The notes under the pieces were generated by a model. It saw only the letters and a list, made by a program, of their open reading frames with translations. It did not search any database and was not told the origin of the DNA. This document shows, piece after piece, positions 1 to 9,467 of a DNA stretch of 64,000 nucleotides. Origin of the DNA: Companilactobacillus keshanensis (lineage in GTDB: Bacteria; Bacillota; Bacilli; Lactobacillales; Lactobacillaceae); assembly GCF_003946205.1 (NCBI RefSeq), contig NZ_RHOS01000009.1:23669-87668 (forward strand), read 5' to 3'. Every line of letters starts with the position of its first letter. Positions within the stretch are counted from its first letter, which is position 1. The translations under genes were made by a program, and so were the position numbers.

Positions 1-84
1 AGTAATATTTAATTTGGCCGCGGCTCGCGTTATATTTTCTTCACGGGCAACTGCTATAAAGTATCGTAAAACTCTAATTTCCAT
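1..84 (-). CDS. LysR-family transcriptional regulator, N-terminal fragment at window edge
   Basis: The reverse strand encodes 28 residues running off the window edge, beginning MEIRVLRYFIAVAREENITR. This is the usual first helix and turn of a LysR DNA-binding domain. A GGAGGA ribosome site lies about six bases before the ATG. The gene is divergent from the aldo/keto reductase at 229, so it probably regulates that gene and itself. Only the first part of the helix-turn-helix is visible; the effector domain is outside the window. Confidence 0.8.
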   Translation of the reverse strand, partial: MEIRVLRYFIAVAREENITRAAAKLNIT

Positions 85-130
85 TGTTGTCCTCCAATTA
101 TGGTCATGCTAACTAGTTAATTGATAATTA

Positions 131-197
131 ATGCTTAAAAAGCATTTTTAACGATTTATTATAAGTATTGTACAACTTCTGGTCTATAACCTAATAT
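131..197 (+). promoter_or_regulatory. Divergent LysR/aldo-keto reductase control region
   Basis: A 15-base palindrome, ATGCTTAAAAAGCAT, occupies 131-145 between the LysR start and the reductase gene. A possible promoter for the reductase follows, with TTGTAC at 168-173 and TAATAT at 192-197 (18-base spacer). The placement suits a LysR operator. The assignment is an inference from layout. Confidence 0.4.
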
Positions 198-228
198 GAA
201 CTCATAAAAAAAACAGAGAGAAAATCAA

Positions 229-1164
229 ATGAATAATAGCAATTCACCAAAAGTAGCATTGGGAACATGGGCTTGGGGATCAGAGGATGTCTTCGGTGAT
301 ACATTGACAACATCAGACTTAAAACCGGTTGTTGATTCAGCAATGGAAGCTGGACTAAATCTTTGGGACACGGCCACTGCGTACGGAATGGGTATTTCTG
401 AATCGATCGTTGGTGACTTACTAAAGAATTACAAACGTGAAGATTATCTAATTTCAACAAAATTTACTCCACAAATGGCTGATGGTAGCGAACATGCAGT
501 GGCAAATATGCTTGAAGCTAGTCTTAAACGGTTACATACAAATTATGTTGATATTTATTGGATTCATAATCCAGCTAATGTTGAGCTTTGGACGCCACAA
601 TTAATTCCCTTGGTTAAGAGTGGCAAAGTTAAGCGTGTTGGTGTGTCAAATCATAATTTAGATGAAATCAAACTGGCTAACAGTATTCTTCAAAAAGAAG
701 GTATCAGTATTTCTGCCGTCCAAAACCACTTTAGTTTACTTTATCGTTCATCTGAAAAAGCTGGGATCATCGATTATTGTAACGAAAATAATATCGATTT
801 CTTTTCTTATATGGTTTTGGAACAAGGAGCATTAAGTGGCAGATATAATACCAAAAATCCACTACCTGAAGGTAGTACTAGAGCCGATAAGTATAACAAA
901 ATGCTGCCAGAACTTGAAGCTTTAGTAAAGGGACTGTCAGATCTAGGCAACAAATATAATGCTTCAGTCGCACAAATTGCTGAGGCTTGGGCCATAAATA
1001 AGAATACTTTACCTATTATTGGTGTAACTAAACAGAAATACATTGCTGAAACTAAAAAATCTACTTCAATCATATTAGCAGACGACGAAATCACGATGCT
1101 TGAATCGTTGGCCGATGCAACTAATGTTGAAACCAAAGGATCGTGGGAAAACCACATGAACTAA
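229..1164 (+). CDS. Aldo/keto reductase
   Basis: This 311-residue protein is a cytosolic NADPH-dependent aldehyde/ketone reductase of the AKR superfamily. The catalytic tetrad is visible: Asp47 and Tyr52 in WDTATAYG, Lys78 in STKF and His113 in YWIHNP. The C-terminal GVTKQKY segment matches the usual nucleotide-binding region. It is full length for a bacterial AKR. It is divergent from a LysR gene and precedes a decayed NAD(P)-binding gene, an amidohydrolase and a second AKR on the same strand. The substrate cannot be told from sequence. Confidence 0.9.
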   Translation: MNNSNSPKVALGTWAWGSEDVFGDTLTTSDLKPVVDSAMEAGLNLWDTATAYGMGISESIVGDLLKNYKREDYLISTKFTPQMADGSEHAVANMLEASLKRLHTNYVDIYWIHNPANVELWTPQLIPLVKSGKVKRVGVSNHNLDEIKLANSILQKEGISISAVQNHFSLLYRSSEKAGIIDYCNENNIDFFSYMVLEQGALSGRYNTKNPLPEGSTRADKYNKMLPELEALVKGLSDLGNKYNASVAQIAEAWAINKNTLPIIGVTKQKYIAETKKSTSIILADDEITMLESLADATNVETKGSWENHMN

Positions 1165-1176
1165 AAAAAGGAATAT

Positions 1177-1353
1177 AAGTCAAAAATCTTAATTGTTGGA
1201 ACACACGGACAAACCACTGGAATTGCTACTGACCGATTATTTTCAGAAACAGATAAATTTTTAGTATTATTTCAAAAAAATAGTACTCATCCTAATCAAT
1301 ATAATAGTAAAAGGGACGAGTTACTTGATGGTGATAAACCAGAATGGATCTAA
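1177..1353 (+). pseudogene. Decayed NAD(P)-binding (NmrA/SDR-like) gene remnant
   Basis: From 1180 to 1350 an open frame reads SKILIVGTHGQTTGIATDRL and onward for 57 residues, the start of an NAD(P)-binding epimerase-like Rossmann fold (GxxGxxxG). The codon where an ATG would be expected (1177-1179) is AAG, although AAAGGAATAT just upstream resembles a ribosome site. The frame stops at 1353, far short of the roughly 210 residues of the family. It therefore looks like a gene that has lost its start and most of its length. Confidence 0.55.
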
Positions 1354-1357
1354 TAAA

Positions 1358-2281
1358 ATGACAAAAATTGATGTATTTGCTCATGTTTTACCCAAAGATT
1401 TTTACAGTCATATGCAAAAAATTGATGATAATTTATTGGTAAAAAATCCTTATTTACAAAATGACGTTTTGACGAATATAAGAAAAAGAAAAACTGGACT
1501 GAATTCCGACGTAAAACAAATTATTTCAAATGTTAACTTAAATCCCGAGGACTATTCCGATGCAAAAACATCTACAAACTTATGTCGTCTAGCAAATAAT
1601 GAGCTTATTTCGATGGTACAGGATAACGATATTTTTGTATACGCAGTGGCCATGTTACCAATGAACTCAATTTCTGAATCATTGAAAATAATTGAAGATC
1701 AAGTCGCAAAAAATAGTGAATTGATTGGTGTTCAATTATTTACTAGAGCCTTAAATAAACCAATCACATCAGACGAATACGAACCAATTTTTGCCAAATT
1801 AAGTAAACTAAACATCCCTGTTTGGCTCCATCCTGTTTTCGATGAAACACGTAATGATAACAATATTGTTTTCAGTTGGGAATATGAGCTAACTCAAGTA
1901 ATGTATGATTTTGTAAAAAAGGGATTTTTTCAAAGATATCCTAATTTAAAAATTATTGTCCATCATGCAGGTGCTATGGTTTCATTTTTCTCACAACGAA
2001 TCAAATATATTATGTCACCGACAGAATACAATGATTTTAAAAAATTCTATGTCGATACGGCAATATTGGGAAATTCTAAGGCACTAGATCTAGCCGTTGA
2101 TTTCTTTGGGGATGATCATGTATTGTTTGGAACTGATGCTCCCTTTGGAATCATGCCCTACGGAGCCACAAATGAGATCATCACAGCCATCGATGCCATG
2201 AATATTTCTGATACCCAAAGAAACATGATCTTTCATGATAATTTTCAAAATATAATTAATAGAAATGACGGTATAAATTAA
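1358..2281 (+). CDS. Amidohydrolase-2 family protein (ACMSD/decarboxylase-like)
   Basis: The protein is 307 residues if it starts at the ATG at 1358, where the sequence begins MTKIDVFAHVLP as is typical of the family; TTG 1325 and ATG 1328 are upstream alternatives. The metal-dependent TIM-barrel fold is supported by VWLHPVF, IVHHAGAMV and FGTDAPFG. The first metal motif, normally HxH or ExH, reads FAH, so Phe7 replaces one expected ligand. The stop codon overlaps the ATG of the next aldo/keto reductase by one base, implying translational coupling. Substrate is unknown. Confidence 0.75.
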   Translation: MTKIDVFAHVLPKDFYSHMQKIDDNLLVKNPYLQNDVLTNIRKRKTGLNSDVKQIISNVNLNPEDYSDAKTSTNLCRLANNELISMVQDNDIFVYAVAMLPMNSISESLKIIEDQVAKNSELIGVQLFTRALNKPITSDEYEPIFAKLSKLNIPVWLHPVFDETRNDNNIVFSWEYELTQVMYDFVKKGFFQRYPNLKIIVHHAGAMVSFFSQRIKYIMSPTEYNDFKKFYVDTAILGNSKALDLAVDFFGDDHVLFGTDAPFGIMPYGATNEIITAIDAMNISDTQRNMIFHDNFQNIINRNDGIN

Positions 2282-3291
2282 TGAAGTACACAAAATTTGG
2301 TAATACAGGCCTAGATATTTCGAGAATTTGTTTAGGTACAATGGGATTTGGTAATGCTTCTACTGTTATGTTCCCATGGGCAATTGACGAAGCAAAGAGT
2401 TCTGAAGTTATCAAAAATGCTCTGGATCTAGGTATCAACTTTTTCGATACGGCAAATATCTATTCCCACGGTGACAGTGAGAAATTCGTTGGAAATGCTT
2501 TAAAAAAATATGCTGATAGAGATGAAATAGTTTTAGCAACCAAAGTATTCTTTAGTCCTGAACAAAAGCCCAATTATGCCGGACTATCACGCAAATCTAT
2601 CATGTCTCAAATTGATCAAAGTTTAACTAGACTTAAAACTGACTATGTTGACCTTTATATAATTCATCGGTGGGATTACAACACACCAATTGAAGAAACA
2701 ATGGAAGCCTTACATGACGTTGTTAAATCTGGTAAGGCAAGATATATCGGTGCCTCGGCCATGTTTGCTTGGCAATTTGAACAAGCTCAGGATGTTGCCA
2801 AAGAACATGGTTGGACTGAATTTGTCTCAATGCAAAATCACTTAAATCTACTATATAGAGAAGAAGAGCGTGAAATGATGCCATTTTGCGAGGAAAAGAA
2901 TATTGCCGTGACACCATATAGTCCCTTAGCCTCTGGTCGACTAACTAGAGATTGGTCTGCCAATACAAAACGTTTTGAAACTGATAAAGTTGCGCGTTCC
3001 AAGTACGACTCTACCGAAAGTCAGGACGAACCAATTGTTCAAAGAGTTGGTAAAATTGCTGATAAATACGGAATAAAACGCGCTCAAGTGGCATTGGCCT
3101 GGCTACTACAGAAACCACAGATTGCCGCTCCGATTGTGGGTGCAACTAAAAAATCTCATCTAATTGATGCGGTTGATTCCTTAGACTTAGTCTTGAGCAA
3201 AGATGACATTAACTTTCTTGAAGAACCATACCTACCACATAGTTTGGTTGGCCCTTTTACAAAGAGTGATGCTAACGACTACAAAAGATAA
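2281..3291 (+). CDS. Aldo/keto reductase
   Basis: This 336-residue AKR has the catalytic residues Asp56 and Tyr61 (FFDTANIYS), Lys88 (ATKVF) and His129 (YIIHRWD). It resembles the YajO/YghZ-type reductases that keep a C-terminal PIVGATKKSH cofactor loop. Its ATG overlaps the stop of the upstream amidohydrolase, so the two form an operon. The pairing of a hydrolase/decarboxylase with a reductase suggests breakdown of a small carbonyl or aromatic compound, but the substrate is not visible. Confidence 0.88.
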   Translation: MKYTKFGNTGLDISRICLGTMGFGNASTVMFPWAIDEAKSSEVIKNALDLGINFFDTANIYSHGDSEKFVGNALKKYADRDEIVLATKVFFSPEQKPNYAGLSRKSIMSQIDQSLTRLKTDYVDLYIIHRWDYNTPIEETMEALHDVVKSGKARYIGASAMFAWQFEQAQDVAKEHGWTEFVSMQNHLNLLYREEEREMMPFCEEKNIAVTPYSPLASGRLTRDWSANTKRFETDKVARSKYDSTESQDEPIVQRVGKIADKYGIKRAQVALAWLLQKPQIAAPIVGATKKSHLIDAVDSLDLVLSKDDINFLEEPYLPHSLVGPFTKSDANDYKR

Positions 3292-3365
3292 AAGACAGTG
3301 ACAATAAAATGTATAATGCCTGTGACGTAGACATAGCATAAATATAACTTTTCCACTTAACCCAA

Positions 3366-3403
3366 ATAGACACCGTAATCCAAAATTGGATCACGGTGTC
3401 TAT
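3366..3403. terminator. Bidirectional terminator between convergent genes
   Basis: A long inverted repeat with arms ATAGACACCGT and ACGGTGTCTAT lies between the convergent aldo/keto reductase and WxL lectin genes. The inner part has the centre AATCCAAAATTGGAT, which recurs in altered form in the hairpins at 8300 and 35050. Confidence 0.75.
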
Positions 3404-3440
3404 TTAAGTTAATACTAAAAAGTTGATCATGTTTTGTATC

Positions 3441-6400
3441 CTAGACGCTATCCGTTAAACCCCATTCAACAGTTCCCGTATAAGTACCTGAAACACTTCT
3501 TGAATTGAGATCAAGTAAAACACCTTGATCAGGAGTCCAATTTCCAGCAACATCAGTTATATCATGTCCATGCTCATCAACAACTGGATCACTCTGAATA
3601 TCTGTTGGTGTACTTAAATCATGTGTAACACCATCTTTGGAAACAAACACTATATTTCCATCAAGGGTAGTTGCATTAGCGGTACCAGAATCTTTAATCA
3701 TCTTTCCAGCCTTAGCAGTCAATGTCCATGGTGTCATGACACTATCAACCTTCAAATTCCAAGAACCATCACGCTTTACACGACGAGGATTGTTACTTGC
3801 ATGAACGGGTTGGAACATATAGTCACTATTTTCAATCGTAGCCGTCTTATCAGTAACATTTACAGAATAATTAAGTGTATTCGACTTACGACCATATGGA
3901 TCGGTAAAATATGTTGAAATATTATAAGAACCATGTTTCTGCTCAGTTATACCGTTAGCAGTTGAATCCGCAGTAAATGCCTGTGTTATAGGTGTTGCTA
4001 CGGGATCATTACCGCTATAACTCTTCACATATTGATTATCATTTGCATTAATATTCCAAGTCAATTTACTTGGTGTTACTAAATAACTTCCAGGGTAGCC
4101 CACTTTAGCAGTCATATCGATTGGATCATCTTGAATAATACTAAATTCTGATTGATCAGTGGTTAGAGTAGGTGTTATATCAGGCACATTAACGATAACA
4201 TCTTTCGATGTAGATTTATGTCCACCACTATCAGTAATATTGATTGTTACAGTATTCTTCCCTACTTTAAGTCCAGTTGTACCAGTGTACTTATCAAGCG
4301 AAATTGTAGGATCTTTATCATATGCGTAAGGTTTCAAATTAAAGGCATACTTACCATCATTAGCCTGTTTATACGTTACTGGATCTTGCTTATTTCCATC
4401 GGCCGTAGTAATAGTGTATGAAATCGTTGAATCTCCACCTTCATCCGCAGTTGTTGTATTATCCGAATGTAGATATGTTCCTGAAATAATCTGCGGTTCA
4501 TTATCGTTTACCGTTATATTTGAGTTATCAGGAGTAATCACAACTGTTTTATTGGTTACTTTGACATTATAAACTAACTCATTAGAAATCAATGTATCAT
4601 AACTTCCATCAGGGTTTTTAAAATTCTCATTTATGACATGAATTCTGATGGTATGATCACCTTCAGAAAGTTCTCCTTTAGTTGCATCAGTTCCAGCCAT
4701 AATTGGAATACTAAATCCATTTCCAGTACTGGTATCCTGACTCAACTTTGCATCTCCATTATCAATAGTCGTACTTATATACATATTAGATTTTACAATA
4801 GGATCTTTACTCTTAAGTGAAATATCACCTGTGATATTTGTTGACTCACCTAATTTTAGTTCTGAACTTAACGGTGATGTCGCTGTAATAATCAATGTAT
4901 CTGCGGGATTAACAATGTCAAAAGCAGTAGAGTCAGCATTTGCCTTATAATTGTCACTTTCGAAACTGGTTGTGGTGGAAGGAACAGTCAGCTTAGTACT
5001 GGAACTTGTGTCAGCTAGATCATTTGCAGTCGCATTTAATTCAACTCGTGCATATTCCCAATTACTGCCACTGGGATCACCAATTCCGTTATCCATGTTA
5101 CAAGTCAAAACTCCATTATCCAAATCAGAAGACGGTATATCTATCTCACTTGTTTTAGTAGATCCATCAGCTGCGGCCTTACTTGTATAATAAATCTTAC
5201 CAATATTACCACTACCATCAGTTTTGACGGTTACATTATCCGGAACATTAATAGTTTCCTTCAACCCAGTAGCAGGCTCTTCACCGTCTTGATAGTGGAA
5301 CATGTAGTTAAGCCCAAGTTCATCCTTAGGATGCACAGTACTTGCTAAGGACAAACCAAGTGATTCATCATCTAACAAATTATCGTTTTGATTAGATTGC
5401 TTAGGATCATATGTTCCTGTGTTGGTTGGTTTAATTCTAGACTTGGTTGTTTTATCAACCGTATATGCATTAACTTCGGCATTAACTAGTGAAGGCATAG
5501 TTTCAAATATTACTGCACTGTTAGTACTAGCACCTTTTCCAGTTGCCGCAGTAAATCCATATCTAAGTTTTTTACTACTCATAGTGCCAAAAGCCGACAT
5601 ATCCAATGTAAGAGTTACATCCGTTATTGGTTTAGCACCTTTTCCAGTTACGGGATCTTTATCGCCAACTTTATAAGTCAAAGTGGCATTATTGCTCCCC
5701 TCATCAGCTGGTGTATATTGAATCGTAATATGTCTCCATGAATCTTTAGGATTAGTACTATTTGATAATTCCTTTTGTAGATAAACATTAGCTCCATTTT
5801 CATCTAAATTATCCGTTCCAAGATTATGGATCATGCCCGCAATGGATTTACCGGTATTAAGGAATCCAAGTGATGCAGGCGGATTGGGACTTAATTGAAC
5901 GTACGTTTTATCTCTGGCAGGATAATTCCAGGCAATATGTGAACGCTGAAAATCATCTCCTTGGTAAAGAAAGTTATTATTACTAGTTTGATAATTATAT
6001 GCCAAATAATCAAACGCATTCGTTGGATCTGGTAAGTATTGAGGAGCGTTGTTATTACTTATCCAATCTGAATACTTAACCGGTGTTGTCCCATTAAAAT
6101 GATTAGTATAAGTATCAAATTCAATTGCAAAACTATTTTGTATAGCCTGTTCTGCCAAGGTTGGTACTCCACCTATTTCAGGTTTTACTGTTGCCGCTAA
6201 CTTATTACTATCTGAACCCCAAACTCCAAGTGTCTCTCCAGAATTAGGTGTTCCCTTAATATTTGAAATAGCGTCTGTCCCACCATTTTGAAGAACAAAA
6301 GCCATTCCATCTGGAACACCATAACGACCAGTTTCACTACCAAAATACATCCACATAGATAGTGTTTGCTTTTTTTGAATATTTAAATAGTTTTTATCGT

Positions 6401-6683
6401 TATTACTCCAAACTGCACTAGTTTGTGCAGAGCCACTATTAGCATTATTAGTTAACTCAACATAATCCGTCTTATCGTTAGATACAACTTTAGCCTTATT
6501 ACCGGTAAACGTACCTGAACTAAAATATTTACTTAATGAAAGGCCCTTAACCGGTGGATCATTTATAACATCAGAGTCACCGTAAGCCTCAACAATAGTA
6601 GATGTTCTTTGCAAGATACCAAAAAAAGCTACGATAGATACAAACGTAAAAATTAAACCCTTAACTATCTTTTTCGTCTGCAT
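3441..6683 (-). CDS. WxL-domain surface protein with L-type lectin domain
   Basis: This 1080-residue secreted protein has an N-terminal signal peptide (KKIVKGLIFTFVSIVAFFGI, then a cleavage region near residue 35). Residues of about 45-400 look like a bacterial legume-type lectin domain (TLSMWMYFGS, GMAFVLQNGG, NSFAIEFDTYTN). Several immunoglobulin-like modules with about 100-residue spacing follow. The last 100 residues carry the WxL signature, with WTL near the start and a terminal VEWGLTDSV. WxL domains bind peptidoglycan non-covalently, which fits the absence of LPXTG. The lectin part would bind sugars on host, plant or microbial surfaces. No other WxL or DUF916 gene is adjacent. A GGGAGGG ribosome site precedes the ATG. 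Confidence 0.88.
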   Translation of the reverse strand: MQTKKIVKGLIFTFVSIVAFFGILQRTSTIVEAYGDSDVINDPPVKGLSLSKYFSSGTFTGNKAKVVSNDKTDYVELTNNANSGSAQTSAVWSNNDKNYLNIQKKQTLSMWMYFGSETGRYGVPDGMAFVLQNGGTDAISNIKGTPNSGETLGVWGSDSNKLAATVKPEIGGVPTLAEQAIQNSFAIEFDTYTNHFNGTTPVKYSDWISNNNAPQYLPDPTNAFDYLAYNYQTSNNNFLYQGDDFQRSHIAWNYPARDKTYVQLSPNPPASLGFLNTGKSIAGMIHNLGTDNLDENGANVYLQKELSNSTNPKDSWRHITIQYTPADEGSNNATLTYKVGDKDPVTGKGAKPITDVTLTLDMSAFGTMSSKKLRYGFTAATGKGASTNSAVIFETMPSLVNAEVNAYTVDKTTKSRIKPTNTGTYDPKQSNQNDNLLDDESLGLSLASTVHPKDELGLNYMFHYQDGEEPATGLKETINVPDNVTVKTDGSGNIGKIYYTSKAAADGSTKTSEIDIPSSDLDNGVLTCNMDNGIGDPSGSNWEYARVELNATANDLADTSSSTKLTVPSTTTSFESDNYKANADSTAFDIVNPADTLIITATSPLSSELKLGESTNITGDISLKSKDPIVKSNMYISTTIDNGDAKLSQDTSTGNGFSIPIMAGTDATKGELSEGDHTIRIHVINENFKNPDGSYDTLISNELVYNVKVTNKTVVITPDNSNITVNDNEPQIISGTYLHSDNTTTADEGGDSTISYTITTADGNKQDPVTYKQANDGKYAFNLKPYAYDKDPTISLDKYTGTTGLKVGKNTVTINITDSGGHKSTSKDVIVNVPDITPTLTTDQSEFSIIQDDPIDMTAKVGYPGSYLVTPSKLTWNINANDNQYVKSYSGNDPVATPITQAFTADSTANGITEQKHGSYNISTYFTDPYGRKSNTLNYSVNVTDKTATIENSDYMFQPVHASNNPRRVKRDGSWNLKVDSVMTPWTLTAKAGKMIKDSGTANATTLDGNIVFVSKDGVTHDLSTPTDIQSDPVVDEHGHDITDVAGNWTPDQGVLLDLNSRSVSGTYTGTVEWGLTDSV

Positions 6684-6916
6684 TGAATATCCCTCCCCCA
6701 GGAATCTATTTGTATAAACATATCAATATACTTATTATGCCACATTGATAATACATTTGTGTACCAATATATGTAAGCACTTTTATTGTAATATAAAAAA
6801 ATTGATTAAATCGCCTAAAAATAATTTTAAATAGATACATTAAAAGACTTCAAATTTACCAAAAGAGACATATAGTTTTAAAATTGTCTAAATCAGTTAA
6901 AGAGGGGGTCAACTCA
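6684..6916. other. Divergent intergenic region, wxl lectin / MATE
   Basis: About 230 bases of very AT-rich sequence separate the two divergent genes and must hold both promoters. Several TATAAT-like stretches are present, but I cannot fix a convincing -35/-10 pair. No operator or RNA structure stood out. Confidence 0.4.
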
Positions 6917-8266
6917 TTGACAGATCTAACCAAGGGAAATCCTTCCAAAATTATTTTCCTATATACAATTCCATTACTCTTAGGTAATTTTTTTCAGCAA
7001 TTCTATAGTTTCATAGATACATTAATCGTCGGTAAAACTATTGGAGTCAATGCTTTGGCTAGTGTCGGTGCAACTGGCGGCCTGACTTTTTTAGTAATTG
7101 GATTTGCTCAAGGTATCACTAGTGGTCTAACTATTCTGACAGCACAAAAATACGGTGCCAACGACATACCCGGTGTCACTAAAAGTTTTGCCTCAGGAAT
7201 TATTATTTCAATTGCCATAACAGTTATTTTTACTACAATTGCGGTGATCATTGCCTATCCGTTACTAGTCATCATGCAAACACCGAAAGTATTAATCCAC
7301 GATTCATTTATTTTCTTGGAGATTATTTTTGCTGGAATATTTTCATTTATCGGATTTGACTTCTTAGGAAACACTATGAGAGCACTGGGAAATTCACAGG
7401 TTCCACTATTCTTCTTGATCGTTAGTACAATTTTAAATATCGTTCTAGAATTATTCTTTATTCTCTACTTACATATGGGAGTTTCTGGGGCTGGATTGGC
7501 AACTGTAAGTGCTCAGACAATTACCTTTGTTATCCTCTACTTTTATATAAGAAGAAAAGTTCCATTCTTGATCCTAACAAGGCATGATTTTGTAATAGAT
7601 TGGCACGAAATAAGAGAATTATTGAACGTAAGCTTACCAATGGGATTCCAGTCTTCCATAATCGCCATTGGTTCAATAATTCTACAATTCATGTTAAACA
7701 CTCTTGGTGCCAATGCCGTTGCTGCGTATACCGTTGCTGGGCGTGTTGAGCAAATTGCTACCTTACCTGCATTGAGCTTTGGTATTTCATTAGTTAACTA
7801 CACTGCCCAAAATCTAGGCGCTAAGAAATACCATCGAATCCTTAGAGGAGTCAAATCAGGTATTTTATTATCTGTCATTACAAGTTTAGTTATCGGACTG
7901 TTATTAGTATTCTTTGGTCGTACCGTTTCTCACCTATTTATGAATGGTAGCGAGACATACGTTTTGAATCTAATTCAAATTTATTATTACTTTAATGGAA
8001 CAATGTACTTTTTATTATCTATTTTGTTTATTGTTAGATATACACTACAAGGATTGGGTAATCAAAAGGCGCCAACAATTGCTGGTATCGCTGAATTAAT
8101 TATGAGAGTTTTCGCCAGTGTGGTTTTAATAAATCTATTTGGATTTTATGGCGCGGCATTAGCTAATCCACTGGCATGGCTGGGTTCTTGTTTGGTATTA
8201 ATTGGAACTTGGCGAATTGAAATGAGAAAATTACGAACATTACAGAATGATCAAAAAATAGAATGA
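6917..8266 (+). CDS. MATE family efflux transporter
   Basis: The protein is about 449 residues with twelve hydrophobic segments and the family opening MTDLTKGNPSKIIFLYTIPL. I chose TTG 6917 because AGAGGGGG stands eight bases upstream; an in-frame TTG at 6884 would add 11 residues but lacks a good ribosome site. The two MATE halves are visible, the first around GNFFQQFYSFIDTLIVGK and the second around PMGFQSSIIAIGS. MATE proteins export cationic drugs or metabolites using a Na+ or H+ gradient. The substrate cannot be inferred; the gene stands alone and ends at a strong terminator. Confidence 0.9.
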   Translation: MTDLTKGNPSKIIFLYTIPLLLGNFFQQFYSFIDTLIVGKTIGVNALASVGATGGLTFLVIGFAQGITSGLTILTAQKYGANDIPGVTKSFASGIIISIAITVIFTTIAVIIAYPLLVIMQTPKVLIHDSFIFLEIIFAGIFSFIGFDFLGNTMRALGNSQVPLFFLIVSTILNIVLELFFILYLHMGVSGAGLATVSAQTITFVILYFYIRRKVPFLILTRHDFVIDWHEIRELLNVSLPMGFQSSIIAIGSIILQFMLNTLGANAVAAYTVAGRVEQIATLPALSFGISLVNYTAQNLGAKKYHRILRGVKSGILLSVITSLVIGLLLVFFGRTVSHLFMNGSETYVLNLIQIYYYFNGTMYFLLSILFIVRYTLQGLGNQKAPTIAGIAELIMRVFASVVLINLFGFYGAALANPLAWLGSCLVLIGTWRIEMRKLRTLQNDQKIE

Positions 8267-8299
8267 TCAAAAATGGCCAACTTTCGAGCATTACGGCAA

Positions 8300-8342
8300 A
8301 GAGACACTGCAATCCAAATTGGATTGTAGTGTCTCTTTTTTA
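8300..8342 (+). terminator. Rho-independent terminator of the MATE gene
   Basis: Arms AGAGACACTGCAATCC and GGATTGTAGTGTCTCT pair with one G-T or mismatch position and are followed by a T run. Confidence 0.9.
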
Positions 8343-8414
8343 AATCAAAATTTATATTTTGCCACACGTTTATGGAACCATCTTTGTTTTTGATTCACAC
8401 ATAATAGCGAATTA

Positions 8415-9464
8415 TTACGCTAAGAATTTAGCAGATTCATGAATAGCATCTTCCGTTGCGGCAGCCTTACCGATCAGGTTCAGGTAGGCATGTCCCATAC
8501 CTCCGTAACGAACATATTTAGCATCGCATCCTGCCATACCCAACTTTGTAAGAAAAGCTTCATCCTGTAACCTGAATGGATCAAATTCTCCAGTCATCAC
8601 AAGTACCTTTTTAAAAATTGTTGGATCAGCATACAATGGTGATACTACTGGTGAACGATAGTTTACATGCCCTTCTGGCATATAAAGTTCAGTCATTTTT
8701 GTATCTAGCTGTTTGAATAGCTTATAACTGCTATGTAAGATATTTCTTTGTTCATCTACAATAGGGATCTTACTATCATCCCAGAGCGATCCTTCAAGGT
8801 CTGATCCATGTACAACGGTTGGATAGAATAAAACTTGACTATCTACATCATAAATTCCCATATAGTGACTCATTTCGCTAACTCCTAAAGCCATAGAAGC
8901 ACCCGCCGAATCACCGGCAATTGTAATTTCTGTTTTTGATTTTGCAACCATTTTTAAAACCGATAGGCAGTCCATTAAACCCAAAGGATAGGGATTTTCT
9001 GGTGCCAAACGATAGTCAACACTATAAATTACACCGTCATATTGACTGGCTAATAATTTTAATGGAACCAGCGGATCCGCTGGACTTCCACCATAATAGG
9101 CTCCACCGTGAATATATATCAATGCCTTATGTTTGTCGATATTCTCTGGACGATAAATTCGATAATAACGAACACTTTGATCTAATTCATCCATATACTT
9201 AGGCTCAACATTAATTTCATTTGAACTTATATCAGTGATTCCTTCAGCAACTGTCCCTGCACGTAAGGTATCGAGATTATTTGATAAAATAGGGTCATCC
9301 CCTAGTTCTTTTAAAAGCTCAAATGTATGTGGTTCATAGGAATGAACGTCAACACGATCCTTCACGACCATCTTTACACGTTCCAGTCTAGGTACATCAG
9401 ATGCTTCAATTTGTTTTAAACGGCTTAATTCAGTATCATAATCATTTTTTAACATCATATCCAT
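8415..9464 (-). CDS. Alpha/beta hydrolase (HSL/acetyl-esterase family)
   Basis: This 349-residue protein shows the hormone-sensitive-lipase group layout: the oxyanion motif HGGAYYGGS, the nucleophile elbow GDSAGAS, an acid in TGEFDPFRL and a catalytic His in GMGHAYLN. Such enzymes cleave short-chain carboxylic esters. No signal peptide is present, so it acts in the cytosol. Its ATG lies three bases after the stop of the upstream GPH symporter and its AGGAGAT ribosome site lies inside that gene's end. The pair may import and de-esterify an acylated glycoside; that is inference. Confidence 0.88.
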   Translation of the reverse strand: MDMMLKNDYDTELSRLKQIEASDVPRLERVKMVVKDRVDVHSYEPHTFELLKELGDDPILSNNLDTLRAGTVAEGITDISSNEINVEPKYMDELDQSVRYYRIYRPENIDKHKALIYIHGGAYYGGSPADPLVPLKLLASQYDGVIYSVDYRLAPENPYPLGLMDCLSVLKMVAKSKTEITIAGDSAGASMALGVSEMSHYMGIYDVDSQVLFYPTVVHGSDLEGSLWDDSKIPIVDEQRNILHSSYKLFKQLDTKMTELYMPEGHVNYRSPVVSPLYADPTIFKKVLVMTGEFDPFRLQDEAFLTKLGMAGCDAKYVRYGGMGHAYLNLIGKAAATEDAIHESAKFLA

Positions 9465-9467
9465 CTC

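Noticed and set aside
3621..5676. Several plus-strand open frames within the WxL lectin region
   Set aside because: They are antisense shadows of the lectin gene, without ribosome sites or family resemblance.
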